Counted from the first letter of the stretch, positions 18,324 through 27,096 are shown. The stretch: 64,000 nucleotides of DNA from Allobosea caraganae (GCF_003351345.1 NZ_QQTO01000042.1:1-64000); one strand, 5' to 3'. Program-made: numbers and translations. The notes: generated by a model not told the origin, from the letters alone.

Positions 18324-18536
18324 TCATGGCTCGGGCAATATTTTCGCCGCGGAATAAAGCTGCTTCGCTTCCCACACCTCCAGTTTGAACACGAGACCGG
18401 ACAGCTCTTCCGCTTCCGGCGTGTCTTCCAGGCACCCGCTTAGTGCTTCGGCGCGCTCAAGCGCGAGCCGGTGTTTTCCTACACTCTTGATCATCCTCAA
18501 TACGGCTCGCCGCTTCCCGACAGAACCTTTCGTCAC
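18324..18536 (-). CDS. Short uncharacterised protein
   Basis: The strongest part of this minus-strand frame is the last 56 residues, HRLALERAEALSGCLEDT through FKLEVWEAKQL, amphipathic and protein-like, while the frame further upstream is Arg-rich noise. A GTG at 18536 with a GAAAGG eight bases before it, or an ATG at 18494, could be the start. It has no recognised domain. It lies beyond the terminator of the next gene on the same strand, so it would need its own promoter. Confidence 0.4.
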   Translation of the reverse strand: MTKGSVGKRRAVLRMIKSVGKHRLALERAEALSGCLEDTPEAEELSGLVFKLEVWEAKQLYSAAKILPEP

Positions 18537-18591
18537 GGCACGAACCTTTCCGGCGCGAGCTCCCGCTCTTGCGGCGCGAGGCGGCAAACAA

Positions 18592-18624
18592 ATCAGCCTC
18601 CGGAACGGGACTCCGGAGGCTGAT
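18592..18624 (-). terminator. Intrinsic terminator of the glycine-zipper stress protein gene
   Basis: A perfect 13-base inverted repeat (atcagcctccgga / tccggaggctgat) with a 7-base loop, followed on the minus strand by a T-rich run, 16 bases after the stop of the gene at 18640. Confidence 0.85.
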
Positions 18625-18639
18625 CTTAGCGTACTGCCG

Positions 18640-19176
18640 TCAGACGACCGGATGCTTGTACGGATCGGCCTTCTCGTCGAAACGGGTCCAGCCTTCCTGA
18701 CGCCACTGCGCCGTGCGGCTCTCACGATCGATGGGAGCGGCTCCGTCCATGATCCCTTCGATCGTCGCGGCGTGCTCGTCGGGCGCCTTCACGGAGACCA
18801 CCGTGCCGCCGCGGCGGACCGTCTCGGCATAGTAGTGCGCCTCGTCTTCGTCGACGCCGGCGCTGGTGAACGAGCCGACGATACCGCCAGCGGCCGCTCC
18901 CGCCACGGCGCCAGCGGCGGTAGAAGCGAGCCAGCCCGCGGCCACCACCGGGCCGATGCCCGGGATCGCGAGCATGCCAATGCCCGCGAGAAGCCCGGCC
19001 GCGCCGCCGATGCCGGCACCGATCCCGGCGCCCTCGGCGGCGTTGCTGTCCTTGGCACGCTCATCGCGGCCGACGACGCTGATGTCAGTGGAGGAAATGC
19101 CGGCGTCTTCGAGATCCTGAACGACGTCCGCGGCGGCATCGTAATTGTCGTAGGAACGGGTGATCATACGGGTCAT
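18640..19176 (-). CDS. General-stress-protein 17M/YflT-like protein with glycine-rich membrane hairpin
   Basis: A 178-residue protein. The N-terminus (RMITRSYDNYDAAADVVQDL, then ISSTDISVVGRD) resembles the flavodoxin-like YflT/17M stress domain with one strand-helix-strand unit. The middle (about residues 48-105) is a Gly/Ala-rich double hairpin like a glycine zipper. A second small alpha/beta piece follows (AHYYAETVRRGGTVVSVKA). ATG 19176 with GGAG at a good distance is chosen over a codon 33 bases further out. It lies 36 bases after the PepSY-like gene and probably shares its EcfG-type promoter. Likely an envelope-associated stress protein; exact function unknown. Confidence 0.75.
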   Translation of the reverse strand: MTRMITRSYDNYDAAADVVQDLEDAGISSTDISVVGRDERAKDSNAAEGAGIGAGIGGAAGLLAGIGMLAIPGIGPVVAAGWLASTAAGAVAGAAAGGIVGSFTSAGVDEDEAHYYAETVRRGGTVVSVKAPDEHAATIEGIMDGAAPIDRESRTAQWRQEGWTRFDEKADPYKHPVV

Positions 19177-19212
19177 GCTGGTCTCCAAAGGTCGGGGCGA
19201 GAGGGGCATCGA

Positions 19213-19509
19213 TCAGTTGCGGGTGATGTTGCCGCGGTAATCGACGGAGACTGTGACCTGGGCGCCGGCGTTCGTGGCCGTGCCCTTCCAGACGCCGTTG
19301 TCGTCTTTCTTTAGACCGGAGACATTGGTGTAGCCGTTGGCCTCGAGGCGGCTCTTGGCCTGGCCTTCGGTGAAGCTGTTCGCACCGGGCAGAGGTGCGT
19401 TAGCATCGGCCGGCGCAGGCGCCGGGGTCGGTGAGGTCGTCGAGGTCTGGGCCATTGCTCCAAAGGAGGTGGCCGTGGCGATCAACGATGCGATGACCAG
19501 CGTTTTCAT
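19213..19509 (-). CDS. Secreted PepSY-like small protein
   Basis: A 98-residue protein with a classical signal peptide (KTLVIASLIATATSFGAMAQ, cleavage after AMA). A Pro/Ala linker follows, then a single compact domain: SFTEGQAKSRLEANGYTNVS, GLKKDDNGVWKGTATNAG and VTVSVDYRGNITR, the pattern of PepSY-like periplasmic domains common in Methylobacterium and relatives. GGAG lies eight bases before ATG. A perfect stress promoter is found about 45 bases upstream, making this the first gene of a two-gene stress operon. Confidence 0.8.
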   Translation of the reverse strand: MKTLVIASLIATATSFGAMAQTSTTSPTPAPAPADANAPLPGANSFTEGQAKSRLEANGYTNVSGLKKDDNGVWKGTATNAGAQVTVSVDYRGNITRN

Positions 19510-19554
19510 TGTGGTTCTCCCAAGGGGGTGGCGACGGTTGCGCCTTGTTGGGAA

Positions 19555-19580
19555 AACGGTCTCATGCGCGTTTTAGTTCC
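19555..19580 (-). promoter_or_regulatory. EcfG-type general stress promoter
   Basis: On the minus strand GGAAC (19580-19576) and CGTT (19558-19555) with a 17-base spacer, correctly placed for the gene starting at 19509. Confidence 0.75.
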
Positions 19581-19605
19581 GTTCGCTAACCGGCTCGGTC
19601 GCCTG

Positions 19606-20628
19606 TCAGGACGTGCCTTCTACCCACTTGACGATCATCTCGTACTGGACCTTTGCTTGTTGGTATTCCCTGTAGAAATTGAGCAGGTCTCTCATCGGAT
19701 TGGACAGTCGTTCCAATCCCGATATGAATGCGACGACGGTCCCGAGGGTAGTCTGGCCGTGAATTACCATCCAACCACCGAGAACCAGAACCATTAGGGG
19801 ACCTAGCGCGTTCACGAGGTTCAGCAGCGTCTTGAGTCCGTACTTCAGAAAATAGAACCTCAGTCGATTATAAAAAATCGCACTAATTGTTGGAAATTTC
19901 TCGCCATCCGTTGCAGAATTGCTCGAATTTCCGTTGACGGTTTCATCGCCGAGCTTTCGCACCAGCCCGACCTGCCGTTCGACCAGAGTATTGAGTTGCT
20001 CTTGCATAAAGAGCGCAAGCAATATCTGCGGAATGAGAAAAATTCCGCTGATCAGGGCAATCACGGGCTGGATGTAAAGCATGTAGGTGAAAATCACGAC
20101 CAAGAACGTCAAGTTCACGACGAACTCTGAGATGCTCACCCCGACGAAACCGCCTACGCCGTCGATTTCTCGACCGATCACGTTAACGGCCTGTCCGCTG
20201 GTGGCGTCCTCTGAAGATCTGTCGGACGCAACGACAGCCAACTGGTCGCGCGACAATTTCACTGCACTTTCGCCGACCCAGCCCTGATAAACGAGAAGTG
20301 CGTACTTGAGCGCCCCCTGAATTATGATCACCGCAAGATAGATTACGCCAAGAAAAAGCAACGTCTCTACGTCCCGGTCGGCTATCGCCACGTCAACAAT
20401 CCGCCGCTGGAGATCGATGGGCACGAAGTTGAGCAAGGCCACAGCCATTGCGATCAAACCCACGGAGAATTGGTGCGCGCCGCTGGCTCGCCAGACAAAT
20501 CGGCCGATCGTTTCGCCGGGTCTGATCGCTGCTGTCGATGCTTCGTTCGGGGTGATGCGTCGCAGGAAGGCGGCGAAGTAGCTGCTCACTAGTGAGGCCT
20601 CAAGCTGGAGAATGCCGTCGAATTTCAT
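19606..20628 (-). CDS. ABC-exporter-type transmembrane domain protein lacking an ATPase domain
   Basis: The 340-residue product matches the type-1 exporter membrane domain: a long cytoplasmic N-terminus, hydrophobic segments near residues 55-73 (SVGLIAMAVALLNFVPI), 90-110 (LLFLGVIYLAVIIIQGAL), 165-205 and 270-300, and the late segment LGTVVAFISGLERLSNPMRDL that normally precedes the nucleotide-binding domain. There it stops: no Walker A, signature or Walker B follows, and no ATPase gene is adjacent. It may use an ATPase encoded elsewhere, or be a membrane protein that no longer transports. The stretch is a little less GC-rich than its neighbours. Confidence 0.75.
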   Translation of the reverse strand: MKFDGILQLEASLVSSYFAAFLRRITPNEASTAAIRPGETIGRFVWRASGAHQFSVGLIAMAVALLNFVPIDLQRRIVDVAIADRDVETLLFLGVIYLAVIIIQGALKYALLVYQGWVGESAVKLSRDQLAVVASDRSSEDATSGQAVNVIGREIDGVGGFVGVSISEFVVNLTFLVVIFTYMLYIQPVIALISGIFLIPQILLALFMQEQLNTLVERQVGLVRKLGDETVNGNSSNSATDGEKFPTISAIFYNRLRFYFLKYGLKTLLNLVNALGPLMVLVLGGWMVIHGQTTLGTVVAFISGLERLSNPMRDLLNFYREYQQAKVQYEMIVKWVEGTS

Positions 20629-20674
20629 GACGGATCACGAAGAGATCCCAGAGGATCCATGGAAATCTGGCCGA

Positions 20675-20908
20675 CTACCGAACCGCGTAGTGGACCAGCA
20701 TCCAAGCAACCCCCGACAGAGCGAGCGCACCTATCAAGACGACCAGCATTGGCCGACCTAGGAAACCTTGTCGGGCCTCGACAGGTGTTTCGACTGCTCG
20801 GTGCGCTGATGAGTGAGAATGTGGCAGCATCGGCTGAATCTTTTCACCGCCGCCTTCTTCACTTTGAAACTCAGCCCTACGTTGCGTGTCGTTATTGTTG
20901 TTTGTCAT
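20675..20908 (-). CDS. Small tail-anchored membrane protein
   Basis: A 77-residue protein with an Asn/Glu/Gly-rich hydrophilic N-terminus and one C-terminal membrane helix (MLVVLIGALALSGVAWMLVH). ATG 20908 is chosen because AGAGGG precedes it and because a perfect stress promoter lies just upstream; an open frame starting at 21028 would run through the promoter. Divergent from ligD, with both genes driven by stress-type promoters. Function unknown. Confidence 0.7.
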   Translation of the reverse strand: MTNNNNDTQRRAEFQSEEGGGEKIQPMLPHSHSSAHRAVETPVEARQGFLGRPMLVVLIGALALSGVAWMLVHYAVR

Positions 20909-20939
20909 CACGCCCTCTGAGAGTCGTTCGAAGAAATCT

Positions 20940-20965
20940 AACGTGGTCGACTTCTCCGATGTTCC
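20940..20965 (-). promoter_or_regulatory. EcfG-type general stress promoter
   Basis: Minus strand GGAAC (20965-20961), 17-base spacer, CGTT (20943-20940), 32 bases upstream of the small membrane protein start. Confidence 0.75.
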
Positions 20966-21046
20966 ATTGAACTCATGATTGATGAAGGTCGCGCGCGGGG
21001 ACGCCCCCAGTCGGTATTCGAGGCGCAAACGATGCTGCTGCGGGAT

Positions 21047-21071
21047 GGAACAGGAAAAATTGCCTGACGTT
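21047..21071 (+). promoter_or_regulatory. EcfG-type general stress promoter of ligD
   Basis: GGAAC at 21047 and CGTT at 21068, spacer 16. It places transcription start near 21079, just ahead of the GAGGGG ribosome site of the GTG at 21096. Confidence 0.75.
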
Positions 21072-21095
21072 GATGGATCGCAGAGGGGACGATCA

Positions 21096-23717
21096 GTGTC
21101 AGAAAAGCTGCAATCCTATCGCGCCAAGCGGGATTTCGAGAAGACGAGGGAGCCCAGCGACGACGTCGCCGTGGCGCCGTCGGATCGGTTGCGCTTCGTC
21201 ATTCAAAAGCATGACGCCACACGGCTGCATTACGACCTGCGCCTCGAACTCGACGGGGTCTTCAAGTCCTGGGCTGTGACGAAGGGCCCCTCGCTCGATC
21301 CCGGCGATAAGCGCCTCGCCGTAGAAGTAGAGGACCATCCACTCGCCTACGGCGACTTCGAAGGCACGATCCCAAAGGGAGAATATGGCGGTGGCACCGT
21401 CTTGCTCTGGGATCGCGGCTTTTGGGAGCCGGAAGGCAAGCTCAGCCCCCAGCGCCAGCTTGAGAAGGGGGACCTGAAAATCACCCTGCACGGGGACCGA
21501 CTCCACGGCAGCTTCGTGCTCGTCCGGATGAAGCGCGACCGGGAAGGCGGCAAGCGAACGAATTGGCTCCTGATCAAACACCGCGACGCACACGCGGTCG
21601 ATGGTGAAGGGGAAGCCATCTTGAAGGCCGACACGTCGATCGCATCGGGCCGGAGCATGTCAGCGATCGCGGCGGGCAAGGGCCGCTCGCCCAAGCCATT
21701 TTTGCTTGCGGAGAATGTACTGGCGCCTGATGCGGAATGGGATAGCCGAAAGGGGCTTGCCGCGAAGGAGAGGCGCTCCGCCAAGCCCACTTCGTCGCGA
21801 AAGACCGTGGCAGTCAAAATGCCATCATTCATCGAGCCGCAATTCTGTCGGAGCGTGGAGCGCCCGGCGAACGGCAACGACTGGGTGCACGAGATCAAGT
21901 TTGATGGCTACCGCATCCAGATGCGGATCGAAGCCGGCAAGGTCACGTTGAAGACGCGCAAGGGGCTAGACTGGTCCTCGAAATTCGCTGCGATCGCTGA
22001 GGCTGCCCGAAGCCTGCCGGACGCCATCATCGACGGCGAGATCGTCGCGCTCGACAGCCACGGCTCTCCCGACTTTGCCGCGCTCCAGGCTGCCCTCTCC
22101 GAGGGCAAGACTGATGACCTGGTCTTCTTCGCCTTCGACCTGCTCTTTGAGGAGGGGGCCGACCTGCGTGAGCTGGCGCTCCTCAGGCGAAAGGAACAGC
22201 TCAAGACCTATCTGGACGAGCACGCCGACGGGGTCGTGTTGCGCTATGTCGCGCACTTCGAGACCGGCGGCGACGCTGTCCTGAAATCGGCCTGCAAGCT
22301 GTCCCTGGAAGGTATCGTGTCGAAGGCCGTAGGCGCGCCCTACGTCTCGGGGCGCAGCGACACGTGGACGAAGGCGAAATGCCGTGCCGGCCATGAGGTC
22401 GTGATCGGCGGGTGGTCAACCACGGCGGGCAAGTTCCGGTCGCTGCTCGTCGGCGTCAACCGCGGCTCGCATTTCATCTATGTCGGCCGAGTCGGGACCG
22501 GCTACGGCGCCTCCAAGGTCGCTTCGCTTTTGCCAAGGCTGAAAGCTGTCGCTGCGCCGAAATCGCCTTTCACCGGGGCGGGCGCTCCGAAGCGCGAGCC
22601 GGGCGTGACCTGGTTGAAACCGGAACTCGTCGCCGAGATCGAATTCGCCGGTTGGACGGGCGATGGCATGGTCCGCCAGGCGGCGTTCAAGGGGCTGCGC
22701 GAGGACAAGCCGGCGGAAGAAGTCGAAACCGAGCTGCCGGCCGATCCGGCGGAGACCGAAACGCCGGCACCTCGGCCCACTCGCGCTCGCGGGCGCGGGG
22801 GCAGAGCCGATGTCATGGGCGTCAGCATCAGCCATCCCGACAAGCCATTATGGCCCGATGCAGAAGACGGCCGGCCTGTCTCCAAACAGGACCTGGCCGA
22901 ATATTTCGAAGCGGTCGGCGAATGGATGCTGCCGCATATCAAGGGTCGACCTTGCTCCCTCGTTCGCGCGCCCGACGGAATCGGCGGTGAGATGTTCTTT
23001 CAGCGCCATGCCGGCATGGGCACATCGAACCTGTTCGAACTCGTCCGCGTCTTCGGCGACAAGAAGCCCTACCTCCAGATCGACCGGATCGAAGCGCTGG
23101 CGGCGGCTGCTCAGGTCGGGGGCATCGAGCTCCATCCCTGGAACTGCGCTCCAGGCGATCCGGAGACCCCCGGGCGCCTGGTCTTCGATCTGGATCCAGG
23201 ACCGGGCGTCAGCTTCGGCGACGTGATCGCCGCGGCGAAGCAGATGCGCGAGAGGCTCGAGGCGCTTGGCCTTGTCACCTTCTGCAAGACCACGGGTGGC
23301 AAGGGCCTTCACGTCGTCGCGCCGCTGGCATCCGGCAAACGCGCCTCCGTCGACTGGCCCAAGGCGAAGGATTTCGCGCGCAGGGTCTGTGCTGAATTGG
23401 CCAGCGAGGAGCCGACGCGCTACGTGGTCAACATGGCCAAGCGGCTGAGGAACGGCCGCATCTTCCTCGACTATCTGCGCAACGACCGGATGGCGACGGC
23501 GGTCGCCCCGCTCTCGCCCAGGGCGCGGCCGGGCGCGCACGCGTCGATGCCATTGACCTGGCCGCAGGTAAAATCTGATCTCGACCCCAGCCGTTACACC
23601 GTCAGAACCGTGCCTGGCCTGCTCAAGAAGACCAAGGCCTGGGCAGAGTATGACGCCGCGGCCGGATCGATCGCTGACGCCATCAAGAAGCTGGGCAAGC
23701 GCGCCGAGGCTGCGTGA
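21096..23717 (+). CDS. ligD: Multifunctional ATP-dependent DNA ligase D (non-homologous end joining)
   Basis: The 873-residue protein has all three LigD modules in the order phosphoesterase, ligase, polymerase. The phosphoesterase (about residues 25-185) shows [20 protein letters not shown] and [21 protein letters not shown]. The ligase (about 235-560) has the nucleotidyl-lysine motif EIKFDGYR with Lys268, and DGEIVALD. The primase-like polymerase (about 575-865) shows [11 protein letters not shown] and the metal-binding [11 protein letters not shown] near residue 695. It repairs double-strand breaks with Ku. GTG 21096 is preferred over earlier codons because of its ribosome site and the promoter just upstream. 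The ku gene follows 75 bases downstream with its own stress promoter. Confidence 0.95.
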   Translation: MSEKLQSYRAKRDFEKTREPSDDVAVAPSDRLRFVIQKHDATRLHYDLRLELDGVFKSWAVTKGPSLDPGDKRLAVEVEDHPLAYGDFEGTIPKGEYGGGTVLLWDRGFWEPEGKLSPQRQLEKGDLKITLHGDRLHGSFVLVRMKRDREGGKRTNWLLIKHRDAHAVDGEGEAILKADTSIASGRSMSAIAAGKGRSPKPFLLAENVLAPDAEWDSRKGLAAKERRSAKPTSSRKTVAVKMPSFIEPQFCRSVERPANGNDWVHEIKFDGYRIQMRIEAGKVTLKTRKGLDWSSKFAAIAEAARSLPDAIIDGEIVALDSHGSPDFAALQAALSEGKTDDLVFFAFDLLFEEGADLRELALLRRKEQLKTYLDEHADGVVLRYVAHFETGGDAVLKSACKLSLEGIVSKAVGAPYVSGRSDTWTKAKCRAGHEVVIGGWSTTAGKFRSLLVGVNRGSHFIYVGRVGTGYGASKVASLLPRLKAVAAPKSPFTGAGAPKREPGVTWLKPELVAEIEFAGWTGDGMVRQAAFKGLREDKPAEEVETELPADPAETETPAPRPTRARGRGGRADVMGVSISHPDKPLWPDAEDGRPVSKQDLAEYFEAVGEWMLPHIKGRPCSLVRAPDGIGGEMFFQRHAGMGTSNLFELVRVFGDKKPYLQIDRIEALAAAAQVGGIELHPWNCAPGDPETPGRLVFDLDPGPGVSFGDVIAAAKQMRERLEALGLVTFCKTTGGKGLHVVAPLASGKRASVDWPKAKDFARRVCAELASEEPTRYVVNMAKRLRNGRIFLDYLRNDRMATAVAPLSPRARPGAHASMPLTWPQVKSDLDPSRYTVRTVPGLLKKTKAWAEYDAAAGSIADAIKKLGKRAEAA

Positions 23718-23740
23718 CGACTACCGAAAGTCCTCGATAA

Positions 23741-23766
23741 GGAACGATCGTGCGCGGCGGGGCGTT
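23741..23766 (+). promoter_or_regulatory. EcfG-type general stress promoter of ku
   Basis: GGAAC at 23741, spacer 17, CGTT at 23763; the ku ATG is at 23792. Confidence 0.75.
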
Positions 23767-23791
23767 CTCCGGGACGATTGGGAGATTGACC

Positions 23792-24580
23792 ATGGCGCCG
23801 CGGACCTTCTGGAAGGGCTACTTGAAGCTGTCGCTCGTGACCTGTCCCGTGGCGATGATGCCGGCACATTCCGACAGCGATAAAGTCCGCTTCCATACGC
23901 TCAACCGCAAGACGGGAAACCGCATCCAGAGTCGGTTCGTCGATGCGGTTACCGGCAAGCCGGTCGCTGACGACGATGAGGTCAAAGGCTATCCGAAGGG
24001 CGACGATGAGTACGTCGTTTTGGAGGATGACGAACTCGATTCCGTTGCCTTGGAAAGCACGCGGACGATCGATATCCAGACCTTCGCTCCCCGATCCTCC
24101 GTAGGCTGGATCTGGTACGATACCCCCCATTACCTCGTGCCCGATGCCAAGGTAGGGGAGGAGGCCTTTTCGGTGATCCGCGAGGCGATGAAGCGAACCA
24201 ATACGGTAGGCATCTCCCGTGTCGTACTCTACCGCCGCGAACGCGCCGTGCTGCTGGACGCCCGCGATAATGGCATCATTCTCTGGACTTTGCGGTATGG
24301 CGACGAAGTACGGCCGGAGAAGGATTACTTCGGAGGGATCGACAAGGCGGAGCCCGAAGCCGACCTTCGTCCGCTCATGGACAAGCTCATCACGACCCGG
24401 ACGAAGGACTGGTCGCCTGAGCTTGCGAAGGATCCTGTCCAGGACGAATTGCTCGCGATCATCAAGGCGAAGCAGAAGGGCCGCAAGCCCGCCAAGGCGG
24501 CAGCGCGTCAGCCGACCGAGGGCAACGTCGTCAACATCATGGATGCGCTCAAGAAGAGCCTCGAGCCCCGGCGGAAGTGA
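23792..24580 (+). CDS. ku: Non-homologous end joining protein Ku (copy 1)
   Basis: A 262-residue bacterial Ku, the usual length. It begins MAPRTFWKGYLKLSLVTCPV, has the beta-barrel core with FHTLNRKTGNRIQSRFVD and the YPKGDDEYVVLEDDEL strand, and a Lys-rich tail. The dimer rings DNA ends and recruits LigD. ATG 23792 with GGGAG is preferred to a GTG at 23750. It lies directly behind ligD. Its stop codon is immediately followed by the reversed stop of a second ku gene, with no bases between. Confidence 0.95.
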   Translation: MAPRTFWKGYLKLSLVTCPVAMMPAHSDSDKVRFHTLNRKTGNRIQSRFVDAVTGKPVADDDEVKGYPKGDDEYVVLEDDELDSVALESTRTIDIQTFAPRSSVGWIWYDTPHYLVPDAKVGEEAFSVIREAMKRTNTVGISRVVLYRRERAVLLDARDNGIILWTLRYGDEVRPEKDYFGGIDKAEPEADLRPLMDKLITTRTKDWSPELAKDPVQDELLAIIKAKQKGRKPAKAAARQPTEGNVVNIMDALKKSLEPRRK

Positions 24581-25420
24581 TCAGCTCGCCTTCCTGCGCG
24601 GAGCCTGCTTCGCAGAGGAGGGCGCCTTCGCCGACTTCTTGCCATCGCTCGCCTTTGCGCTTTCCCGCAGCGCGTCGAGAAGGCTGACGACCTTGGTGGG
24701 CTCGGGCCGCTTCTGCGGCTTGATCTTCCGCCCTTCGACCTTCGCCTGAACCAGCTCGGCCAGCGCACTTTCATAGCGGTCGTCGAATTCCTTGGGATCG
24801 AACTCGCCGGCTTTCGTCTTGATGATGTGCTCGGCCAGTTCGAGCATCTCGTCGTCGATCTTCACGGCGGGCACATCGCTGAAGGCGTCCTCTGCCGAGC
24901 GAACCTCGTAATCGAAGTTCAATGTCGTAGCGAGGAGGCCGTCGCCGTGAGGCCTGATCAGGATCGACCGCATCCGGCGGAAGATCACTGTCCTGGCGAG
25001 CGCGGCCGATTTTCGGCCCTTCATGCCCTCCCGGATCAGCGCAAAGGCCTCAGAGGCGACAGCGGTGCTCGGCGAAACGTAATATGGCTTGTCGAAGAAG
25101 ATATCGTCGATCTCGTCGCAGGGCAGAAACGTCTCGACGGTGAGGGTCTTGTCGCTTTCGGGGATGGCGGCTGCGATCTCCTCCGGCTCAAGTATGACGT
25201 AAACCCCATCGCCCTTGTCGTAGCCCTTGACCTGATCCTCGTTCTCCACGGGCTTTCCCGAGACTTCGTCGATGAATTGGCGGTGGACACGGTTTCCGGT
25301 CTTGCGGTTCAGCGTGTGGAACGAGATCCGCTCGGACGTCGAGGCCGCCGTATAGAGCGACACCGGACAGGTGACCTCGGCGATCTTGAGAACGCCTTTC
25401 CAGACAGCGCGTGGAGCCAT
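24581..25420 (-). CDS. ku: Non-homologous end joining protein Ku (copy 2)
   Basis: A 279-residue Ku paralogue: MAPRAVWKGVLKIAEVTCPV start, FHTLNRKTGNRVHRQFIDEV, VKGYDKGDGVYVILEPEEI, and a longer Lys/Ala-rich C-terminal tail (residues about 245-279) that may bind DNA. The ATG at 25420 begins the conserved sequence; a further 21 bases upstream are open but not conserved. It is convergent with copy 1, stop codon to stop codon. Rhizobiales often keep several ku genes that form distinct homo- or heterodimers; whether these two pair is not known. Confidence 0.95.
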   Translation of the reverse strand: MAPRAVWKGVLKIAEVTCPVSLYTAASTSERISFHTLNRKTGNRVHRQFIDEVSGKPVENEDQVKGYDKGDGVYVILEPEEIAAAIPESDKTLTVETFLPCDEIDDIFFDKPYYVSPSTAVASEAFALIREGMKGRKSAALARTVIFRRMRSILIRPHGDGLLATTLNFDYEVRSAEDAFSDVPAVKIDDEMLELAEHIIKTKAGEFDPKEFDDRYESALAELVQAKVEGRKIKPQKRPEPTKVVSLLDALRESAKASDGKKSAKAPSSAKQAPRRKAS

Positions 25421-25461
25421 GGCCGTTCCCCAGGAACACATCGATGAATCGACACGAGCGA

Positions 25462-25489
25462 GGAACTAGCTGGTGACGATGATGGTTCC
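25462..25489. promoter_or_regulatory. Candidate divergent stress promoter, palindromic arrangement
   Basis: GGAAC at 25462 on the plus strand (17 bases then GGTT) and GGAAC on the minus strand from 25489 (17 bases then AGTT) face each other over the same 28 bases, between ku copy 2 and the gene at 25526. Both have one mismatch in the -10 element. Confidence 0.35.
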
Positions 25490-25525
25490 CCACGCGAGCG
25501 TGAGCCCTGGGAAAGAGACAACTCG

Positions 25526-25813
25526 ATGTCCAACCAAGATGTCGTCATCGCCATGGCGCTGAACGCGGGCCTGCGTCGGCTCCTTGTCGCGGCGTTTGTC
25601 CACCAGAGAGAAAAAGCGCCCGGCGATCCGCAGATGCGCGAGCTTCGTGAAGCCTTCAAGCGCGAAATTGCCCGCCTCATGGTGCGCGGCGCGGCGGAAA
25701 ACGGAGAGGATATCGAGCTAACGACGGCCGTCAGGAAAAGCCTGCAACTCTTCGTAGACGCCGCTTACCGTGAGGCTGCGGAAGAGCGAGTTGCGGCGGC
25801 GCCGTTGCAGTGA
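25526..25813 (+). CDS. Small helical protein of unknown function
   Basis: A 95-residue, mostly alpha-helical protein (VIAMALNAGLRRLLVAAFVH, MRELREAFKREIARLMV, TAVRKSLQLFVDAAYREAAE). No domain recognised. It has an AAGAG-type ribosome site, and the regular codon composition supports it being real. Divergent from ku copy 2. Confidence 0.6.
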   Translation: MSNQDVVIAMALNAGLRRLLVAAFVHQREKAPGDPQMRELREAFKREIARLMVRGAAENGEDIELTTAVRKSLQLFVDAAYREAAEERVAAAPLQ

Positions 25814-25927
25814 TCAGTAATGCCCCGTGCGGCGAAAGCCTTCCAGGGAAGCATGTCGCCCCGACGCGCAGTATGAAATCTGCGAAACGATTAGCTCGCG
25901 GCAAACGCCGGGAGCTTGCTCCGAGCA

Positions 25928-26152
25928 TTAATTCTGTGGGCTTCCTGGCAACCCGGCAAAATCGTCGTCGGCGCGCTCAAGCATTCCGCTGGCAGCGTCG
26001 CCGAGCTCGGTCGGGGGCGTTACATCTTCCTGGAGGTGCCACTCAACGAAATCACGAGGCTGGCCGCACAGTTCAGCCAGCGCGGCGATCCAGTCACGGC
26101 CTTGAAACTTCTGAGCCATCTCGACTGCAATTTGTCTGCCGGTCAGTGCCAT
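25928..26152 (-). CDS. Small uncharacterised protein
   Basis: A 74-residue frame beginning MALTGRQIAVEMAQKFQGRD with GAGGG six bases before ATG. It contains WIAALAELCGQPRDFVEWHL, which looks like folded helices, and an acidic C-terminus. The longer open frame upstream of this ATG is Arg-rich and not credible. No family recognised. It may be co-transcribed with the 54-residue gene just upstream on the same strand. Confidence 0.55.
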   Translation of the reverse strand: MALTGRQIAVEMAQKFQGRDWIAALAELCGQPRDFVEWHLQEDVTPPTELGDAASGMLERADDDFAGLPGSPQN

Positions 26153-26217
26153 GGCGTCCCTCGCTAATTGATCAGGAGCAAATTGAAATCTCGACGCTTG
26201 CCTCTTGGACCGCCCGC

Positions 26218-26382
26218 TCAGGGGCAGCGGGAGATGCTCAGCCCGGTCTCCACAACCTCGAACGTGCAGTCGTCGACGAATTTTACCGGGCGTCCGTCGT
26301 CGAGCGTGTAGGCGGTCTCGCTGAGGCCGGGATACGGTCGCCAGACGATGACCGTGTAGCGGTGCCGCCCCCATCCTCGCAC
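26218..26382 (-). CDS. Short conserved-looking protein
   Basis: A 54-residue minus-strand frame with good protein character: HRYTVIVWRPYPGLSETAYT, LDDGRPVKFVDDCTFEVVET and a Cys near the end. The only starts are GTG 26382 or further non-ATG codons, and no ribosome site is evident, so the N-terminus is uncertain. It looks like a small all-beta protein; similar DGRPVxFVDDCTF sequences occur in hypothetical proteins of Rhizobiales as far as I remember. Confidence 0.5.
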   Translation of the reverse strand: MRGWGRHRYTVIVWRPYPGLSETAYTLDDGRPVKFVDDCTFEVVETGLSISRCP

Positions 26383-26630
26383 GCTTCGCGATAGAGTTCC
26401 TGCGGATGGGTCGAACCCTCTCGCGTGAGGGATGGCATCGTTGCCTTACGATGACGTTCTGATTTGGTTCAAATGCGATCGATGCCACAGCGCCTCGCCG
26501 CGGCCGGACATCTGGGCCAACGGTCGAAAAAATTCCTGAGGATTCGCTTTTCACAATCGGTGCGGCAAAGTCACGCCTTCTAGGCGCACTGTTTCAAAAA
26601 CGCGCAGGGATGGATCTCTTGCGCCCTACC

Positions 26631-26714
26631 CTAGAGCGGCCTTTCCATGAAAATCATCCAGATTGCCACCCCGCATCCGATACCGAGCAGGATGAAAACC
26701 CCCGCGGCTTCCAT
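26631..26714 (-). CDS. 27-residue single-helix membrane peptide
   Basis: It starts two bases after the stop of the upstream disordered protein gene and reads MEAAGVFILLGIGCGVAIWM then IFMERPL, a single membrane helix with a positive end. The tight spacing suggests translational coupling. Too short for ordinary gene finders. The hydrophobicity pattern is the only evidence, so moderate confidence. Confidence 0.5.
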   Translation of the reverse strand: MEAAGVFILLGIGCGVAIWMIFMERPL

Positions 26715-26716
26715 TG

Positions 26717-27052
26717 TCAGCGCTGCGTTTCCGGATCCCTCTCCCGGCCGTGTCCGCCCTCTGGCGAGGCCTCACCGTCTTTGGAAAGAACGACCGAATT
26801 GGCACTGACCAACCCGCAGGGGTTCGGCTTGGCTCGCGACTTGGCATACTGGCCTTCGGCATCGTGCTTGATCGCGGCAGCGCCTTCGGTGTCGTCCGCA
26901 CTGAAAGGCGCATGTGGACCGGTCGGATGGCCGGAATGCGGACTCGGACCGGGTCTGCGCTCGTTCTGATTGCCCGGTTGTCCCGGCCGCCGTGCTGTTT
27001 CGTAACTGGCCGGGGAACTGCTTACGGGCGAGATCTTTGATTTGTCAGACAT
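26717..27052 (-). CDS. Disordered hydrophilic protein
   Basis: A 111-residue protein rich in Ser, Pro, Gly, His, Glu and Asn with no hydrophobic core (SDKSKISPVSSSPASYETAR; HSGHPTGPHAPFS). The ribosome site GGAGG before the ATG is close to perfect. A weakly matching stress promoter lies just upstream. Composition suggests an intrinsically disordered, hydrophilin-like stress protein. No family recognised. Confidence 0.6.
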   Translation of the reverse strand: MSDKSKISPVSSSPASYETARRPGQPGNQNERRPGPSPHSGHPTGPHAPFSADDTEGAAAIKHDAEGQYAKSRAKPNPCGLVSANSVVLSKDGEASPEGGHGRERDPETQR

Positions 27053-27071
27053 GATATTTCCTCCATCTACG

Positions 27072-27096
27072 CCAACTGGAAAAGCTTACGACTGTT
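27072..27096 (-). promoter_or_regulatory. Candidate EcfG-like promoter, one mismatch
   Basis: Minus strand GGAAC, 16 bases, AGTT instead of CGTT. It would start transcription only about 12 bases before the ribosome site region of the gene at 27052. Confidence 0.3.
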
